From assembly GCF_900156205.1 (NCBI RefSeq), contig NZ_FTNA01000018.1, forward strand, positions 1 through 64,000: a stretch of 64,000 nucleotides of DNA. The letters run 5' to 3'. The notes beneath the pieces were generated by a model. It was given only the letters and a program-made list of their open reading frames with translations, did not search any database and was not told where the DNA came from. The stretch comes from Leptospira interrogans. Lineage in GTDB: Bacteria > Spirochaetota > Leptospiria > Leptospirales > Leptospiraceae. The position numbers and the translations under genes are program-made. Shown piece by piece: positions 1-13,738 of the stretch; positions within the stretch are counted from its first letter, which is position 1; each line of letters begins with the position of its first letter.

Positions 1-39
1 TCTAAGTTTTACTTTAAAATGTGGGAACTCACACGAAGT

Positions 40-681
40 CTAAGAATTTGTTCTAGCCGTTTTTTGTCTTCGACGCCAAAAAAACAGAATTACCCCAAGA
101 ACCACCAAAGTGATAATGATTTTATTATAAATTTCTAAAAAACCTAAAACATTTTCCCAATTAGAACCCAGAAAAAAACCGGAAATAATTAAAATTCCAC
201 ACCAAAGAACTACCGCGATGCTAAAACATCCAAAAAAAAGAATCGGGTTCATCTTTACCATTCCAGCAACAATAGAAACAAAAAATCGAATCCCCGCCGA
301 AAACCGACTAAACAAAACAACTAAAATAGAATTTTTTCGAAACCAAGCTAATGTCTTTTCTATAGATTGCTCATCGTAAATAGAATCTTTAAAAGGAAAT
401 TCTTTTTTCTTGGCCCAATCCAGAAAAATTTGACCAAAACGATACATTACCCAGGCCCCAAAAAGGTTTCCTATCAATGTGCTCGTAATCAATTCTATCC
501 AGCCAAATGCAGGTAAATTTCTTGCTACTAAAAATCCTCCAAAAGCAGTAACCGTATCTCCAGGCCAAGGAGGAAAAACGTTTTCCGCAAAATTAGAAAA
601 GGCAAAAAAGAGCCAGAGAAAAATAGGGTTCGTTTCGGAAAAACGATTGAGAATTTGAAGCAGAGTTTCGTGAAAAGTCAT
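40..681 (-). CDS. DedA/SNARE-associated family membrane protein
   Basis: A 213-residue polytopic inner-membrane protein of the DedA (VTT domain) family, whose members are linked to lipid-carrier recycling and membrane homeostasis. The family hallmarks are visible: an acidic re-entrant segment near residues 33-42 (Glu33, then WPGDT) and the FSRFSAGIR block at 125-132 followed by AG at 139-140. Length is normal for the family. No clear Shine-Dalgarno precedes the ATG at 681. The gene runs divergently from the secreted-protein gene to its right. The stop lies just downstream of a TGTGGGAACT repeat motif at 20-34. The family is confident; the transported substrate is not readable from sequence. 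Confidence 0.85.
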   Translation of the reverse strand: MTFHETLLQILNRFSETNPIFLWLFFAFSNFAENVFPPWPGDTVTAFGGFLVARNLPAFGWIELITSTLIGNLFGAWVMYRFGQIFLDWAKKKEFPFKDSIYDEQSIEKTLAWFRKNSILVVLFSRFSAGIRFFVSIVAGMVKMNPILFFGCFSIAVVLWCGILIISGFFLGSNWENVLGFLEIYNKIIITLVVLGVILFFWRRRQKTARTNS

Positions 682-741
682 GAAGTTAGAATAAAAGAAT
701 TGTCAGTGATCAAGCGTAAGGTTCAAGTAAAAAAAGTGAAT

Positions 742-1278
742 CCTATTTGTTTACAATTCTTAAACCATTCAAATTTAGATCGAAAATTTACTTTCCCAAA
801 GTTTGGTCTAACACCCTTAACCATTTGGAAAATTAGTCTTACCATAATTTTTTGGTTTTTCTTTTTCACAATACCCACGTTTGGCGAAACTAAAGATTCT
901 AAAAAAACGGAACTTTATCGTTATAATAAACTTACGTTGCAAAATCATCCAGTTCGAAATCCTAGATCTCTTCCAATCGAATTTGTTCCCGAAGGTTCCG
1001 ATCTGATTTATTCTACAGAACTCAAATCCGAAAGGGGTTATTTTGAAACGAGAGAATCTTTTCTTTTATTCACACATACATTTAAGAAAAAGCAAATGGA
1101 AGTTTATTATGAATCCATTTTCCAATCTCTCTATTGGAAAATTTTACAGGAAGAAATCACTGAAAACAAAACGGTGATGATGGTAGAAAGCCAAAACAAA
1201 AAAGTAATAACGATTCAAATAGAAGCTTTGGAAAACGGAAGTAAAATCAAACTTTTTTATAAAAATTCAGGAAGCTAA
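742..1278 (+). CDS. Exported protein of unknown function
   Basis: I do not recognise a family. The open frame reaches back to a TTG at 655, but that would overlap the start of the divergent DedA gene. The GTG at 742, 14 bases after an AAGG, gives 178 residues and is preferred, although no start is compelling. With it, a hydrophobic segment rich in Trp and Phe (about residues 27-45) ends in a small-residue stretch before GETKD, which looks like a signal peptide. The mature part is about 125 residues, charged and mixed alpha/beta in appearance. It ends 6 bases before the AI-2E-type transporter gene, so the two are probably co-transcribed. Confidence 0.55.
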   Translation, partial: PICLQFLNHSNLDRKFTFPKFGLTPLTIWKISLTIIFWFFFFTIPTFGETKDSKKTELYRYNKLTLQNHPVRNPRSLPIEFVPEGSDLIYSTELKSERGYFETRESFLLFTHTFKKKQMEVYYESIFQSLYWKILQEEITENKTVMMVESQNKKVITIQIEALENGSKIKLFYKNSGS

Positions 1279-1284
1279 AAATCC

Positions 1285-2415
1285 ATGATCGAACCAATTC
1301 ACTTCAACCCTGAACCCGGAAAATATACTTTCCTCATTTTTTTTTCTATCTTATTCCTATTTGCAATCGGTGTTTTCTTTTTAGTATTTCGACCTTATTT
1401 ATATTCTTCTCTAATGGCACTGATTTTGTACCTTGCAACCAGAAGACCTCATAAACTTTTAAAAGGATATTTAGGAGAAAAACTTCAGTGGCTCGTACCT
1501 TGGATCATGATCACACTCGTATCTATGATCGTATTACTTCCATCCTACTTTGTAATTCGTACTTTGATTAGCGAAGCACTTTCCATTCTTTTTAAGTTAA
1601 GAATTTCATTAAGCGAAGATAAAATTATCGAAACTTTAATGAATTTTGCACTTCTTACAGATTTTATCACGGACAACGAATTTTTCTGGGTTAAAGTTCC
1701 CGAAATATACGGAGAATTTGCAGAAAATTACGTGGATATTCTAAATCTGGACAGTATCTATGGAATTTTAAGCAACGCTTCCTCTTTTATTTTAGGAAAT
1801 ATAGAATTACCTACAGGAATTCTAATGAATCTTTTTTTTGCATTGTTAGTTTTATTCTTTCTTTATCAAGACGGAAAAAAAGTAGAAAGATTCATTTTAG
1901 ACAACCTTCCCTTTTCCAAACAATTAGAAGAACAAGTCGGAAGAAAATTAACTGCAGCAGTTCAAACTGTAATACGAGGAAATCTAATCATATCAATTCT
2001 ACAAGGAACAGCGATTTATATTCTTCTATGGATCGCCGGAATTTCTAGCCCGTTTTTATACGCAAGTTTAGCCGCTTTTTTTTCCATCATTCCGGTTGTA
2101 GGCACTTCTGCAGTTTGGCTTCCGATCGGTCTCTACATTCTCTTTTTAGAAAACAATCCTATGATGGCCATTTTTTTTATGGGAAGTGGACTATTCTTTT
2201 ACGTAGTTCTAGAAAATTTTGTAAAACCTAGAATGCTCGATAAAAAACTGCAAGCACATCCACTTTTAATCTTTTTATCTTTGATCGGAGGAATCAAAGA
2301 ATTTGGAATTATGGGATTGGTTGTAGGGCCGGTTACAGTCACGTTAGTTGTCATTTTATGGGATTTTTGGAAATTGTATCGCCGAGAATTGATTTTGAAC
2401 AAAGGACATAGATAA
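1285..2415 (+). CDS. AI-2E family transporter (PerM/YdiK-like)
   Basis: A 376-residue multi-pass membrane protein of the AI-2E exporter family (UPF0118). A hydrophobic N-terminal pair of helices is followed by a long amphipathic middle region and then a C-terminal bundle. The C-terminal part contains the family-typical proline/glycine stretches (FFSIIPVVGTSAVWLPIGL, then the GGIKEFGIMGLVVGPV block near residues 334-350). Members have been proposed to export autoinducer-2 or act as sodium/proton antiporters; the substrate here is unknown. It lies between an exported protein and xseA, three bases ahead of the latter, suggesting a shared transcript. Confidence 0.85.
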   Translation: MIEPIHFNPEPGKYTFLIFFSILFLFAIGVFFLVFRPYLYSSLMALILYLATRRPHKLLKGYLGEKLQWLVPWIMITLVSMIVLLPSYFVIRTLISEALSILFKLRISLSEDKIIETLMNFALLTDFITDNEFFWVKVPEIYGEFAENYVDILNLDSIYGILSNASSFILGNIELPTGILMNLFFALLVLFFLYQDGKKVERFILDNLPFSKQLEEQVGRKLTAAVQTVIRGNLIISILQGTAIYILLWIAGISSPFLYASLAAFFSIIPVVGTSAVWLPIGLYILFLENNPMMAIFFMGSGLFFYVVLENFVKPRMLDKKLQAHPLLIFLSLIGGIKEFGIMGLVVGPVTVTLVVILWDFWKLYRRELILNKGHR

Positions 2416-2418
2416 ACA

Positions 2419-3687
<1,269 letters not shown>

Positions 3688-3688
3688 A

Positions 3689-3976
3689 ATGGTGGAGACA
3701 AAATCTAAAATTTCATTTGAAGACGCTCTGATGGAACTGGAACAAATTGCAGAAAAACTAGAACGACAAGATTTCAGTTTAGAAGAATCTTTGAAAGCGT
3801 ATGAAAGAGGAATGGAACTTAAAAAAATCTGTCAGGGAATTTTAGACACTGCGGAAGGAAAGATAGAAGCTCTTACCAAAGACGAATCTAAAAAAACAAA
3901 TAAAACTGGTTTTAGAGGGGAATCGAAAACGACAGAAACAAAAAATAATACTGCACAAGAAGAAGATTTATTTTAG
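3689..3976 (+). CDS. xseB: Exodeoxyribonuclease VII small subunit
   Basis: Small helical partner of XseA; several copies bind the large-subunit coiled coil. The first 65 residues match the family: [17 protein letters not shown], then [15 protein letters not shown] and [13 protein letters not shown]. The tail (about residues 68-95) is rich in Lys, Thr and Asn and looks disordered, which makes this protein slightly longer than the usual 70-80 residues. The ATG lies one base after the xseA stop, so translation is probably coupled. The operon appears to end here, because the next 700 bases are non-coding and repeat-rich. Confidence 0.94.
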
Positions 3977-4253
3977 AACTTGTCCCAAAACCTCAAAAAA
4001 TTTTTACACGATAATTCTTTAGAAATTTTTAATAAAATGCAGTAGTTCCTACAAGTTAAGTCGCATTTGGCAATTTGTAAACTTTCGAGTAGTTTCTAAT
4101 ATCGTTAAATTTTCGTAATAGTTCCCACATTGGACGGTTTTAGAACAAGCTCTGATATAAATTCAACTTCAAGAATCCGTTTCTAAATTTTGACTTTTGT
4201 TTATAATGCTTTTTAATGTGAGTTCAGTCTAAGATTCACTATCCCATTTTTGA

Positions 4254-4400
4254 AAAAAATTGAAATCTGAACTTTGCTGACCTATTCCTAAAATGTGGGA
4301 ACTATCACAGATCGCGGTTTTACGAACAAATTTTAAAATTGTAGGAACTCATACATATAGAAAGTTTTTTCTATTTCCTTACGCCAAACACACGTTAGTT
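4254..4400 (+). repeat. Dispersed intergenic repeat, copy A
   Basis: About 145 bases that recur, diverged, at 34991-35189, 60490-60633 and, reversed, at 62521-62700. Shared landmarks in order are AATCTGAACTT, ATTCCTAAAATGTGGGAACT, TTTACGAACAAATT, AAAATTGTAGGAACTCATAC, then a T-rich stretch and TTACGCCAAACACACGTTA. Two TGTGGGAACT/TGTAGGAACT motifs stand about 45 bases apart in direct orientation. All four copies lie between genes. No open frame is conserved between copies, so this is probably a non-coding repeat family. Confidence 0.75.
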
Positions 4401-4434
4401 TTCACTTCCAAAACAATCAGCGATGAATTTAATT

Positions 4435-4522
4435 GTAAGAGTTGTAACAATCTCAAATTCATTGCAAAATCTCAAATCGTAAGAGTTGTAACAATCTCAA
4501 ATTCATTGCAAAATCTCAAATC
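4435..4522 (+). repeat. 44-bp tandem repeat, two identical units plus a diverged third
   Basis: Units at 4435-4478 and 4479-4522 are identical over 44 bases, each starting GTAAGAGTTGTAACAATCTC and ending AAAATCTCAAATC. A third partial unit begins at 4523 but soon departs to GAGTTCCCACAATTTC, which is the general dispersed motif. The array therefore probably grew from a dispersed repeat by local duplication. Exact identity of the units suggests recent duplication, and copy number may differ between strains. Confidence 0.9.
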
Positions 4523-4701
4523 GTAAGAGTTCCCACAATTTCAAATTTACCTGAAAATGGAATTGAACGATAATCGGATTTCTGTTGAATTTTTTCTACA
4601 ACACTATACAAAAATTGAGTTTTTTCGTGAATTCTATTGTCAGAAAATGTCTAACAAGAACCCAAAAGAAAAGAAAAACGGCTTTTAAATTAAAAAGGTA
4701 A

Positions 4702-4785
<84 letters not shown>

Positions 4786-4990
4786 ATCCTCGGTAGTGAG
4801 CCCATATTTTCAAAAAGGGGTAAGGAGGCAATCTCAATTTGTCTCATTAGCATGTGTTTTTCTAACTTTTTAAAGGAAAAATTTTAAATCTAAGAAGCAA
4901 TTCGATTCAAAAAACGCTTTGGATCATTTTTCCTCTTCATTAGAGTGACATAATCCCTTCTTAAGAGTGTTATGGAGTAAAAAAAAATTT

Positions 4991-8596
<3,606 letters not shown>

Positions 8597-8669
8597 TTGT
8601 ATAAGGCGGTAAAACAAAAAAACAACTCTTCTTCTAGATTTTAAATTGGGATCTCGAGTGAGGTTTTGG

Positions 8670-8712
8670 AAAGGTCTGAAGGAATATTCATTCAGACCTT
8701 TTTTATTTTTTA
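8670..8712 (+). terminator. Rho-independent terminator after nrdJ
   Basis: A perfect stem AAGGTCTGAA (8671-8680) with TTCAGACCTT (8691-8700), a 10-base loop, and a following run TTTTATTTTTTAT. It lies 74 bases after the nrdJ stop. The dehydrogenase gene beyond it runs the other way. Confidence 0.9.
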
Positions 8713-8765
8713 TGTTGAGTTTTGATATACGGGTTTTGGAGACCAAAAATCAAATTTATATGATT

Positions 8766-9824
8766 TTATACCTTGGGTTGGTAAGCCTTAGAAAGCATGG
8801 TCTGTCGAACTAATACCGGTTTCATAGAAGGATCCCGTAAAACTTCAGCCGCTTCATCAAACGGTCTTTCTTCTGTAACGATCAGTTCCGGTTTGACTTT
8901 CCCACTTATAATAAAATCCGTAGCCGCTTCAAAGTTGATTCTTCCTAAACCACGTCCCGTATAAAAGTGTATCCCTTTGGCATACATCTCTAACATCGGA
9001 AACGCAATGTCTCCAAAGTGACCACCTATACTAGAACAATAACCTTCGGGTTCCGTAGAACGAATTGCACATAAAAGACCTTCGGATGAACCGCTTGTAT
9101 CCACAGTGATTGGGTATTTTCCAGGGCGCCTGCCAATCCGTTGTTTTGGAGGACTTTCGATCGGATTTACTCCTATTTTTTCAGCGATACCTAACCGCAT
9201 TTTGTTTGTGTCAACATAGTCGACGGACCCAGCCCCACCAGCCTTTGCATAAGCAGCCGCAAATAGTCCGATGGAACCCGTACCACCCATAATCAATACG
9301 TCTACTCCGCAATTACGAGTGAGATGTGGTACCGTTAATTCGTAACCGAAAGGAATGTTGTCACTTAAACTTGCAACATATGAAGGATTAATTCCCGGTG
9401 GCAAAACAAATAGGGATATATCCGCGTTTGGCACACGAATAAAATCAGAAAAGAAGCCACCCCATTTGCCGCCTATGGACATACCAAACATTGCCCCTTG
9501 AGGATAAGAAGCACAGGTATTCATCAGTCCCTTACGACACCTGTGGCACTGACCGCAAGAAATATGCCAACTCACAACGACCAACTGCCCAGGGTAAAAA
9601 CGACGAACTCCTTCGCCAGTCTCTATAATTTCACCAATACATTCGTGACCAATATCAAAAGGACCTTTAAAAGGAGTTCTTCCTTGGATGATCATTATAT
9701 CTAAATCACAAGTTGATGACGCTACGGGACGAACAATTGCATCTTCCGGATGTGATAGTATAGGCCTGGGCATTTCACGCCAATCCAACTCTCCGGGTGA
9801 AAGATATGTGAGAACTCGATTCAT
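8766..9824 (-). CDS. Zinc-dependent alcohol dehydrogenase family protein (MDR)
   Basis: A 352-residue medium-chain dehydrogenase/reductase. The N-terminal GroES-like domain carries probable catalytic zinc ligands Cys39, His60 and Glu61 (GHE) and the structural zinc lobe Cys90, Cys93, Cys96 and Cys104 (CGQCHRC..C). The Rossmann domain has GGTGSIG at 180-186 and an Asp at about 205 in VDYVDT, which favours NAD over NADP. Such enzymes oxidise alcohols or polyols or reduce aldehydes; the substrate cannot be read. It follows the tautomerase gene on the same strand with a 23-base gap, and both face the TetR gene. This looks like a small detoxification or catabolic cassette under TetR control. Confidence 0.88.
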   Translation of the reverse strand: MNRVLTYLSPGELDWREMPRPILSHPEDAIVRPVASSTCDLDIMIIQGRTPFKGPFDIGHECIGEIIETGEGVRRFYPGQLVVVSWHISCGQCHRCRKGLMNTCASYPQGAMFGMSIGGKWGGFFSDFIRVPNADISLFVLPPGINPSYVASLSDNIPFGYELTVPHLTRNCGVDVLIMGGTGSIGLFAAAYAKAGGAGSVDYVDTNKMRLGIAEKIGVNPIESPPKQRIGRRPGKYPITVDTSGSSEGLLCAIRSTEPEGYCSSIGGHFGDIAFPMLEMYAKGIHFYTGRGLGRINFEAATDFIISGKVKPELIVTEERPFDEAAEVLRDPSMKPVLVRQTMLSKAYQPKV

Positions 9825-9847
9825 TGCGTTCCTCTTGAAATTTTATC

Positions 9848-10072
9848 TTATTCCGTTTTTTCCAACGATTTCTTCATCGCATCTATCGTAACAACTTTTC
9901 CGGACATTCCCCAGCCGCCATCCGGAACTTCGTTTATATGAACCCAAGTATATCTACGAACAACGGGTTTTCCTTCTGCTTCTACCACAGCATCCGTGAC
10001 CTTTTGAATCATATCATTCTTCATGTCTGCTGACAAGGATCCGGCTGGTACAAAAATTTGAACAAGTGGCAT
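9848..10072 (-). CDS. 4-oxalocrotonate tautomerase family protein
   Basis: A 74-residue tautomerase-superfamily protein. After removal of Met1, Pro2 (MPLVQIFVPAG) would be the catalytic N-terminal proline; the family uses it as general base in keto-enol tautomerisation. The start at 10072 is fixed by AAAGGAG seven bases upstream; the open frame extends eight codons further but that would bury the proline. Residues VVRRYTWVHINEVPDGGWG fit the usual second half. It is the first gene of a two-gene unit with the MDR dehydrogenase and diverges from tetR across 246 bases. Substrate unknown. Confidence 0.88.
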   Translation of the reverse strand: MPLVQIFVPAGSLSADMKNDMIQKVTDAVVEAEGKPVVRRYTWVHINEVPDGGWGMSGKVVTIDAMKKSLEKTE

Positions 10073-10107
10073 AATCACTCTCCTTTGAAATAACAATAAA
10101 CAATCTC

Positions 10108-10123
10108 TATGATGATCATCATA
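10108..10123. promoter_or_regulatory. Perfect 16-bp palindrome, candidate TetR operator
   Basis: TATGATGATCATCATA reads identically on both strands and lies 35 bases ahead of the tautomerase start, in the divergent gap with tetR. TetR-family regulators commonly bind palindromes of 14-20 bases next to their own gene. The position would block the tautomerase-dehydrogenase promoter, but binding is an inference. Confidence 0.55.
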
Positions 10124-10318
10124 ATTTTCAATGATTTTTATTGAAATCTATATATAAAATTGTAAAGAATATCCAAATATTGAGTAATTTTTACAGATTG
10201 AAAATTAAGAGGAAAAATTAAAATATGATTATTTGTACAGAAAATTTATCTATAAAGCCATTTTAACCGTAAAACATTTCCGGAACTCCATTGGCTCATT
10301 TTAGGGAAAAATGATGAA

Positions 10319-10921
10319 ATGCAGAAAATAGCCCATACGAAACAAGAGATGATTACAGCTGCTCGTAAGTTGATCCAGGCAAAAGGTGTGGCCTCAACAG
10401 GTCTTATGGAAATTGTTGCAGCAGCTGAAACTTCAAGAGGATCTATCTATCATCATTTTCCGGGCGGGAAAGACGAACTGATTTGTTTGGCAATCGAAGA
10501 AGCAGCCATTCTCGCGGAACTGGGAATTTTACGCGCAGGAAAGAAAGGAAAAAATGCCGCCGAAGTAATACAAAAGATTGCATCCCTTTTTCGACAAGTT
10601 CCTGAAAATTCTAAATGGCAAGTAGGCTGCCCTGTTGCAGCAACCGCTATCGAGGGGCATTCTCAATCCAAAATCGTTCGAGACGCCGTAGCAAATGCTT
10701 TTTCACGCTGGAGTAAGGCAATCGAATTTACCCTATCGGAAGCAGGGCTTAAACCGGAAGACGCAAAATCGATTGGGATCGGTATCGTTGCAGCTTTGGA
10801 AGGTGGTTTGTTGTTGGCCCGAGGTTTATCTTCTTCAAAACCTTACGATACAATCATTGATTTGATCATTGCTGGGGTTGCAACCAAAGATAAAAATCCA
10901 CCAAAAAATAAACAATCCTGA
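10319..10921 (+). CDS. TetR/AcrR family transcriptional regulator
   Basis: A 200-residue repressor-type protein. The N-terminal helix-turn-helix spans about residues 8-52, with TSRGSIYHHFPGGKDELICLA being the typical recognition helix and TetR signature. The remainder is the helical ligand-binding and dimerisation domain; its GCPVAATAIEG segment near residue 100 and the FSRWSKAIEFTLSEAG segment resemble the YxaF/LmrA-like C-terminal domain (TetR_C). It starts at ATG 10319 with AGGGA at 10302-10306. Divergence from the tautomerase and dehydrogenase genes, with a palindrome between, suggests it controls them and itself. Confidence 0.88.
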   Translation: MQKIAHTKQEMITAARKLIQAKGVASTGLMEIVAAAETSRGSIYHHFPGGKDELICLAIEEAAILAELGILRAGKKGKNAAEVIQKIASLFRQVPENSKWQVGCPVAATAIEGHSQSKIVRDAVANAFSRWSKAIEFTLSEAGLKPEDAKSIGIGIVAALEGGLLLARGLSSSKPYDTIIDLIIAGVATKDKNPPKNKQS

Positions 10922-11169
10922 AGATATTCGAATTCATTTTTTATAAACTACTAATTTTAAATATAATAAATTTATAAATAATTTTTACAAAGAATATCAA
11001 ATATAATTTCTGTTCTATCAATAAGATAAACAAGTTCATTATCTCCAATAAACACCAAAACACTTGTCTCTATTAACTTTCAAATTACTCGTAGTTATAG
11101 TTTATTTCAATTTTCTCAAAGTAGCTTTTATTCTTTTTTAATCTTTATAAATAAAAATTAAAATTTTTC

Positions 11170-11827
11170 TTACATTTCACCATTTTCTTTTTCATAACGA
11201 ATCAAAGCATTATGCCATCTCTTCATGGAATCGTCAAAAAATTCTATCGATTTATCTTGAATGTAAGATTTATACCAGTCAATTAAGCCATTCCAATTTT
11301 TAAGATTTCCTTTTTCCTTAATTACAAACTCAATCTCATTTAATAGAAAATTAAATTTTAATAAATTATTTTCCATAGAGGTAGTAATTAAATTTTCATA
11401 AGAATCAGAACCGCCTTTCGCGATCGGAACGATCACAAGTAAGTATAAATTCCCAATAGGCTATGAAATTTGGATATTTTCCAATTTGTATGATAAGAAA
11501 AGGATGTAGTCAAATTGAATGAAATTAATCTGAGAACATTTGGAAATACAAGTTGATCGCCTGTATAACGATCTATAAATCCATCTCGAATAAATAAATT
11601 CAGTTTTTTAAAGGTGGATAACTTTTTTTATCATATGAAATAAATTTATGCGGATAATGAACATTAATGATTTCTTTAGCACCGGAAACGTCGTTTTTGA
11701 TTAAAAAATCCGTAACGTCTATAATTGATTTTAAATTTTTATTCATCAAAATACATATCTCGTTATAAAACCAATTCAGTATAGATTCAAAAATATTAAA
11801 GTTTATTTTAATAAAAATGAAATCCAA
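11170..11827 (-). pseudogene. Degenerate HNH endonuclease-like gene with several frameshifts
   Basis: Two short open frames on the minus strand (11600-11827 and 11170-11436) and the sequence between them join into one ancestral protein if frames are switched. The first ends at ...SYPPLKN-stop, but one base shift continues as LFIRDGFIDRYTGDQLVFP then VLRLIS. Further shifts give SYHTNWKISKFH, then AYWEF, then VPIAKGGSDSYENLITTS, which is the usual context of an HNH nuclease with DHIVP before it. Here the Asp-His pair is interrupted by what looks like a 5-base loss. At least four disruptions and loss of the catalytic His argue for a dead gene. The family assignment rests on pattern memory of HNH proteins of this layout. 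Confidence 0.7.
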
Positions 11828-11940
11828 AAGATTTTCATCAACACACTCCTCTTCAACGGAATTTAACTACTAACTAAAACAAATTTTTTACATCGAATTC
11901 GTATGATTTATATTTTCGGTTGGAAAGCTATCATGTCGGG

Positions 11941-12627
11941 TTAACGCATTTTCGGAATATTTTTAATAAAAGTCTTCGTTCGTTCTGTATGGTAACCGGA
12001 AATTCGGATCATAAATTTATGAGCGCCAATTTTTTTCAAATCCGTAATTGTGTAATTCTCATTCATTTCTTTTTTGTAATCGAAAGTTTCAATTATTTTA
12101 CCGGAATATAAACTGTAGATCCAAAATTTTCCGTCATCGGGCCCATAGACGGGAGATGCAAGAGCGATTCCTAAGCTACGATCCACATAAAAGTGATAAG
12201 AATTGATTTCGTTTATCTTTTTTAGATTTTTATCATAGTAGGTTAGATATGTTCCACCTCCCGTCGTGCCGGTTTTAAATATAATTTTATCCCTATACCA
12301 GAATAGATCGTGACAAGCCATTCCCGGTTGGATGCTGCGAACTAAAGTATGATTTCGCGTTTCAAAACGAAAAAGAGTCAGACGATAAAATTTTTCTTTG
12401 TCGGCCCGATGATAAACGACTAAACTTTTTTTATCGGGTGATAGGAATAGTTTTTCGATATTTTCCCAATTTGCAAAGTGACTCAGTTTTTTGTGCCGGA
12501 AATAGATCTGCCGATTATAAGCTTTACCGTTTACAACAATTTCTCCGTCCTTCCAACGAAAAGAATTTGGTTCCGACATCGTTTCGCTTGAATACAAAAA
12601 GTAAATTCCTAAGATCAGTGGTAGCAT
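11941..12627 (-). CDS. Exported protein of unknown function
   Basis: No family recognised. The frame opens at 12684, but ATG 12627 with TTGGA just upstream begins a convincing signal peptide (MLPLILGIYFLYSSETMSEP), giving 228 residues. The mature part has repeated aromatic-rich strands such as FLSPDKKSLVVYHR, LTLFRFETRNHTLV, DLFWYRDKIIF, TYLTYYDKNLKKINE and FWIYSLYSGKIIETFDYK. Their spacing resembles blades of a beta-propeller, a shape inference only. It is preceded by nothing on its strand and lies between the broken HNH gene and the end of the secretion operon, which runs the same way 170 bases upstream. Confidence 0.6.
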   Translation of the reverse strand: MLPLILGIYFLYSSETMSEPNSFRWKDGEIVVNGKAYNRQIYFRHKKLSHFANWENIEKLFLSPDKKSLVVYHRADKEKFYRLTLFRFETRNHTLVRSIQPGMACHDLFWYRDKIIFKTGTTGGGTYLTYYDKNLKKINEINSYHFYVDRSLGIALASPVYGPDDGKFWIYSLYSGKIIETFDYKKEMNENYTITDLKKIGAHKFMIRISGYHTERTKTFIKNIPKMR

Positions 12628-12796
12628 TTTTTTCCAATCAACAAACAGGATTAAATCCCTTTCAGAAAATTTTACCTTTCCCATTTTCGAAAACCGTAAT
12701 TGAATCGAAAATTGGTTGATTTTATTCTTCAGTTTCGTTTGGTATTTATCGACTTCGAGATTTATTAAAAAATTCTTATATACAAAAATAAGAATC

Positions 12797-13738
12797 TTAC
12801 GGACTTCCAGGAACTGGCGGAGTTCCCGGCAGCGCAGGCGGTCCAGTAAGTCCTGGAATTTTTACATCCGGTTTACCAAAGGTTCCCATCACAGGAATAC
12901 ATTTACTTCCACTTTGTTTTTCTAAAAGAGTCAACATATCCGCTATATCTTGTCTTTCCAAAGCAAAGTTGCGATCGAGTTCTAGACAAATTCTAAGATT
13001 CAGTTGAGAAAAAGACATATTTTCCGATAATCGAATATTTCCAGTAATATCAAAACGTGCAATCGATGTATCTAACGTAAAATCGTTGAAAATCAGATTT
13101 CCACCTTGAAGATTCACTTTTGTAAGAAATTTTTTAATCGTTATATTTTTCAGTTCACCTAAAAGTGGAATTTCCGGAAGCTCCTGAATCATTCCCGAAG
13201 AAGGCCCTGCAGGAATTTCCAAATCCAACGCACCATTTATTCTAGAAATACCTTGGTCTAAGTTATCAAATTTTCCTTTGCCTTCAAAGTTACGTATCTT
13301 TGCTAAAGGTCCATTTTCGGTATCGATTTTTAAGGAAACCAATTTAAATTTCCCATCGAATTTTTTCTTAATCAAACCAAACAAAGAAGTCTTTAGAACC
13401 GCTTCTTCCGCTTTGATTTTGAGATTGGAAGAAGTTGTAACTTCGAGAGAATCTAAAGTTACATTTCCCAAAACGGAAATACTCAGATCTCTAAAATTAA
13501 TAATCGTTCCCGTTTTTACGGATGAAGAATACAAAGAACTACGTACAATCTCATCTAAAGGAAAAAGCCAAACCGTAAAAATGAGAAACGAAAAAATTCC
13601 GGTTCCGATCAGAATTAATTTTTGTTTGAACGTAAAACGAGAAACAGCTTCTTCCTCTTCCTGAAGCTCCAGAGTCAAAAACTCTTCTTCTTCTGGGGTC
13701 AGCGCAGTTTCTTCCGGAAACTCTTTTTCTTTTTTCAT
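12797..13738 (-). CDS. gspN: Type II secretion system protein N
   Basis: Last gene of the type II secretion operon. The 313 residues have a cytoplasmic, very acidic N-terminus (Glu-rich to about residue 35), one transmembrane helix at about 43-63 (KLILIGTGIFSFLIFTVWLFP) and a long periplasmic beta-rich domain of the GspN/AsmA-like kind (FRDLSISVLGNVTLDSLEV). It ends in a Pro-Gly-rich tail of about 25 residues. GspN is an accessory component of variable need in different species. The start ATG overlaps the gspM stop by four bases, so translation is coupled. Confidence 0.8.
   Translation of the reverse strand: MKKEKEFPEETALTPEEEEFLTLELQEEEEAVSRFTFKQKLILIGTGIFSFLIFTVWLFPLDEIVRSSLYSSSVKTGTIINFRDLSISVLGNVTLDSLEVTTSSNLKIKAEEAVLKTSLFGLIKKKFDGKFKLVSLKIDTENGPLAKIRNFEGKGKFDNLDQGISRINGALDLEIPAGPSSGMIQELPEIPLLGELKNITIKKFLTKVNLQGGNLIFNDFTLDTSIARFDITGNIRLSENMSFSQLNLRICLELDRNFALERQDIADMLTLLEKQSGSKCIPVMGTFGKPDVKIPGLTGPPALPGTPPVPGSP

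Noticed and set aside
4293..4526. 77-codon open frame in the repeat region
   Set aside because: It consists entirely of dispersed and tandem repeat units and has no ribosome site or protein-like pattern.
4435..4536. CRISPR-like array
   Set aside because: Units are directly adjacent with no spacers, only two are identical, and there are no cas genes.
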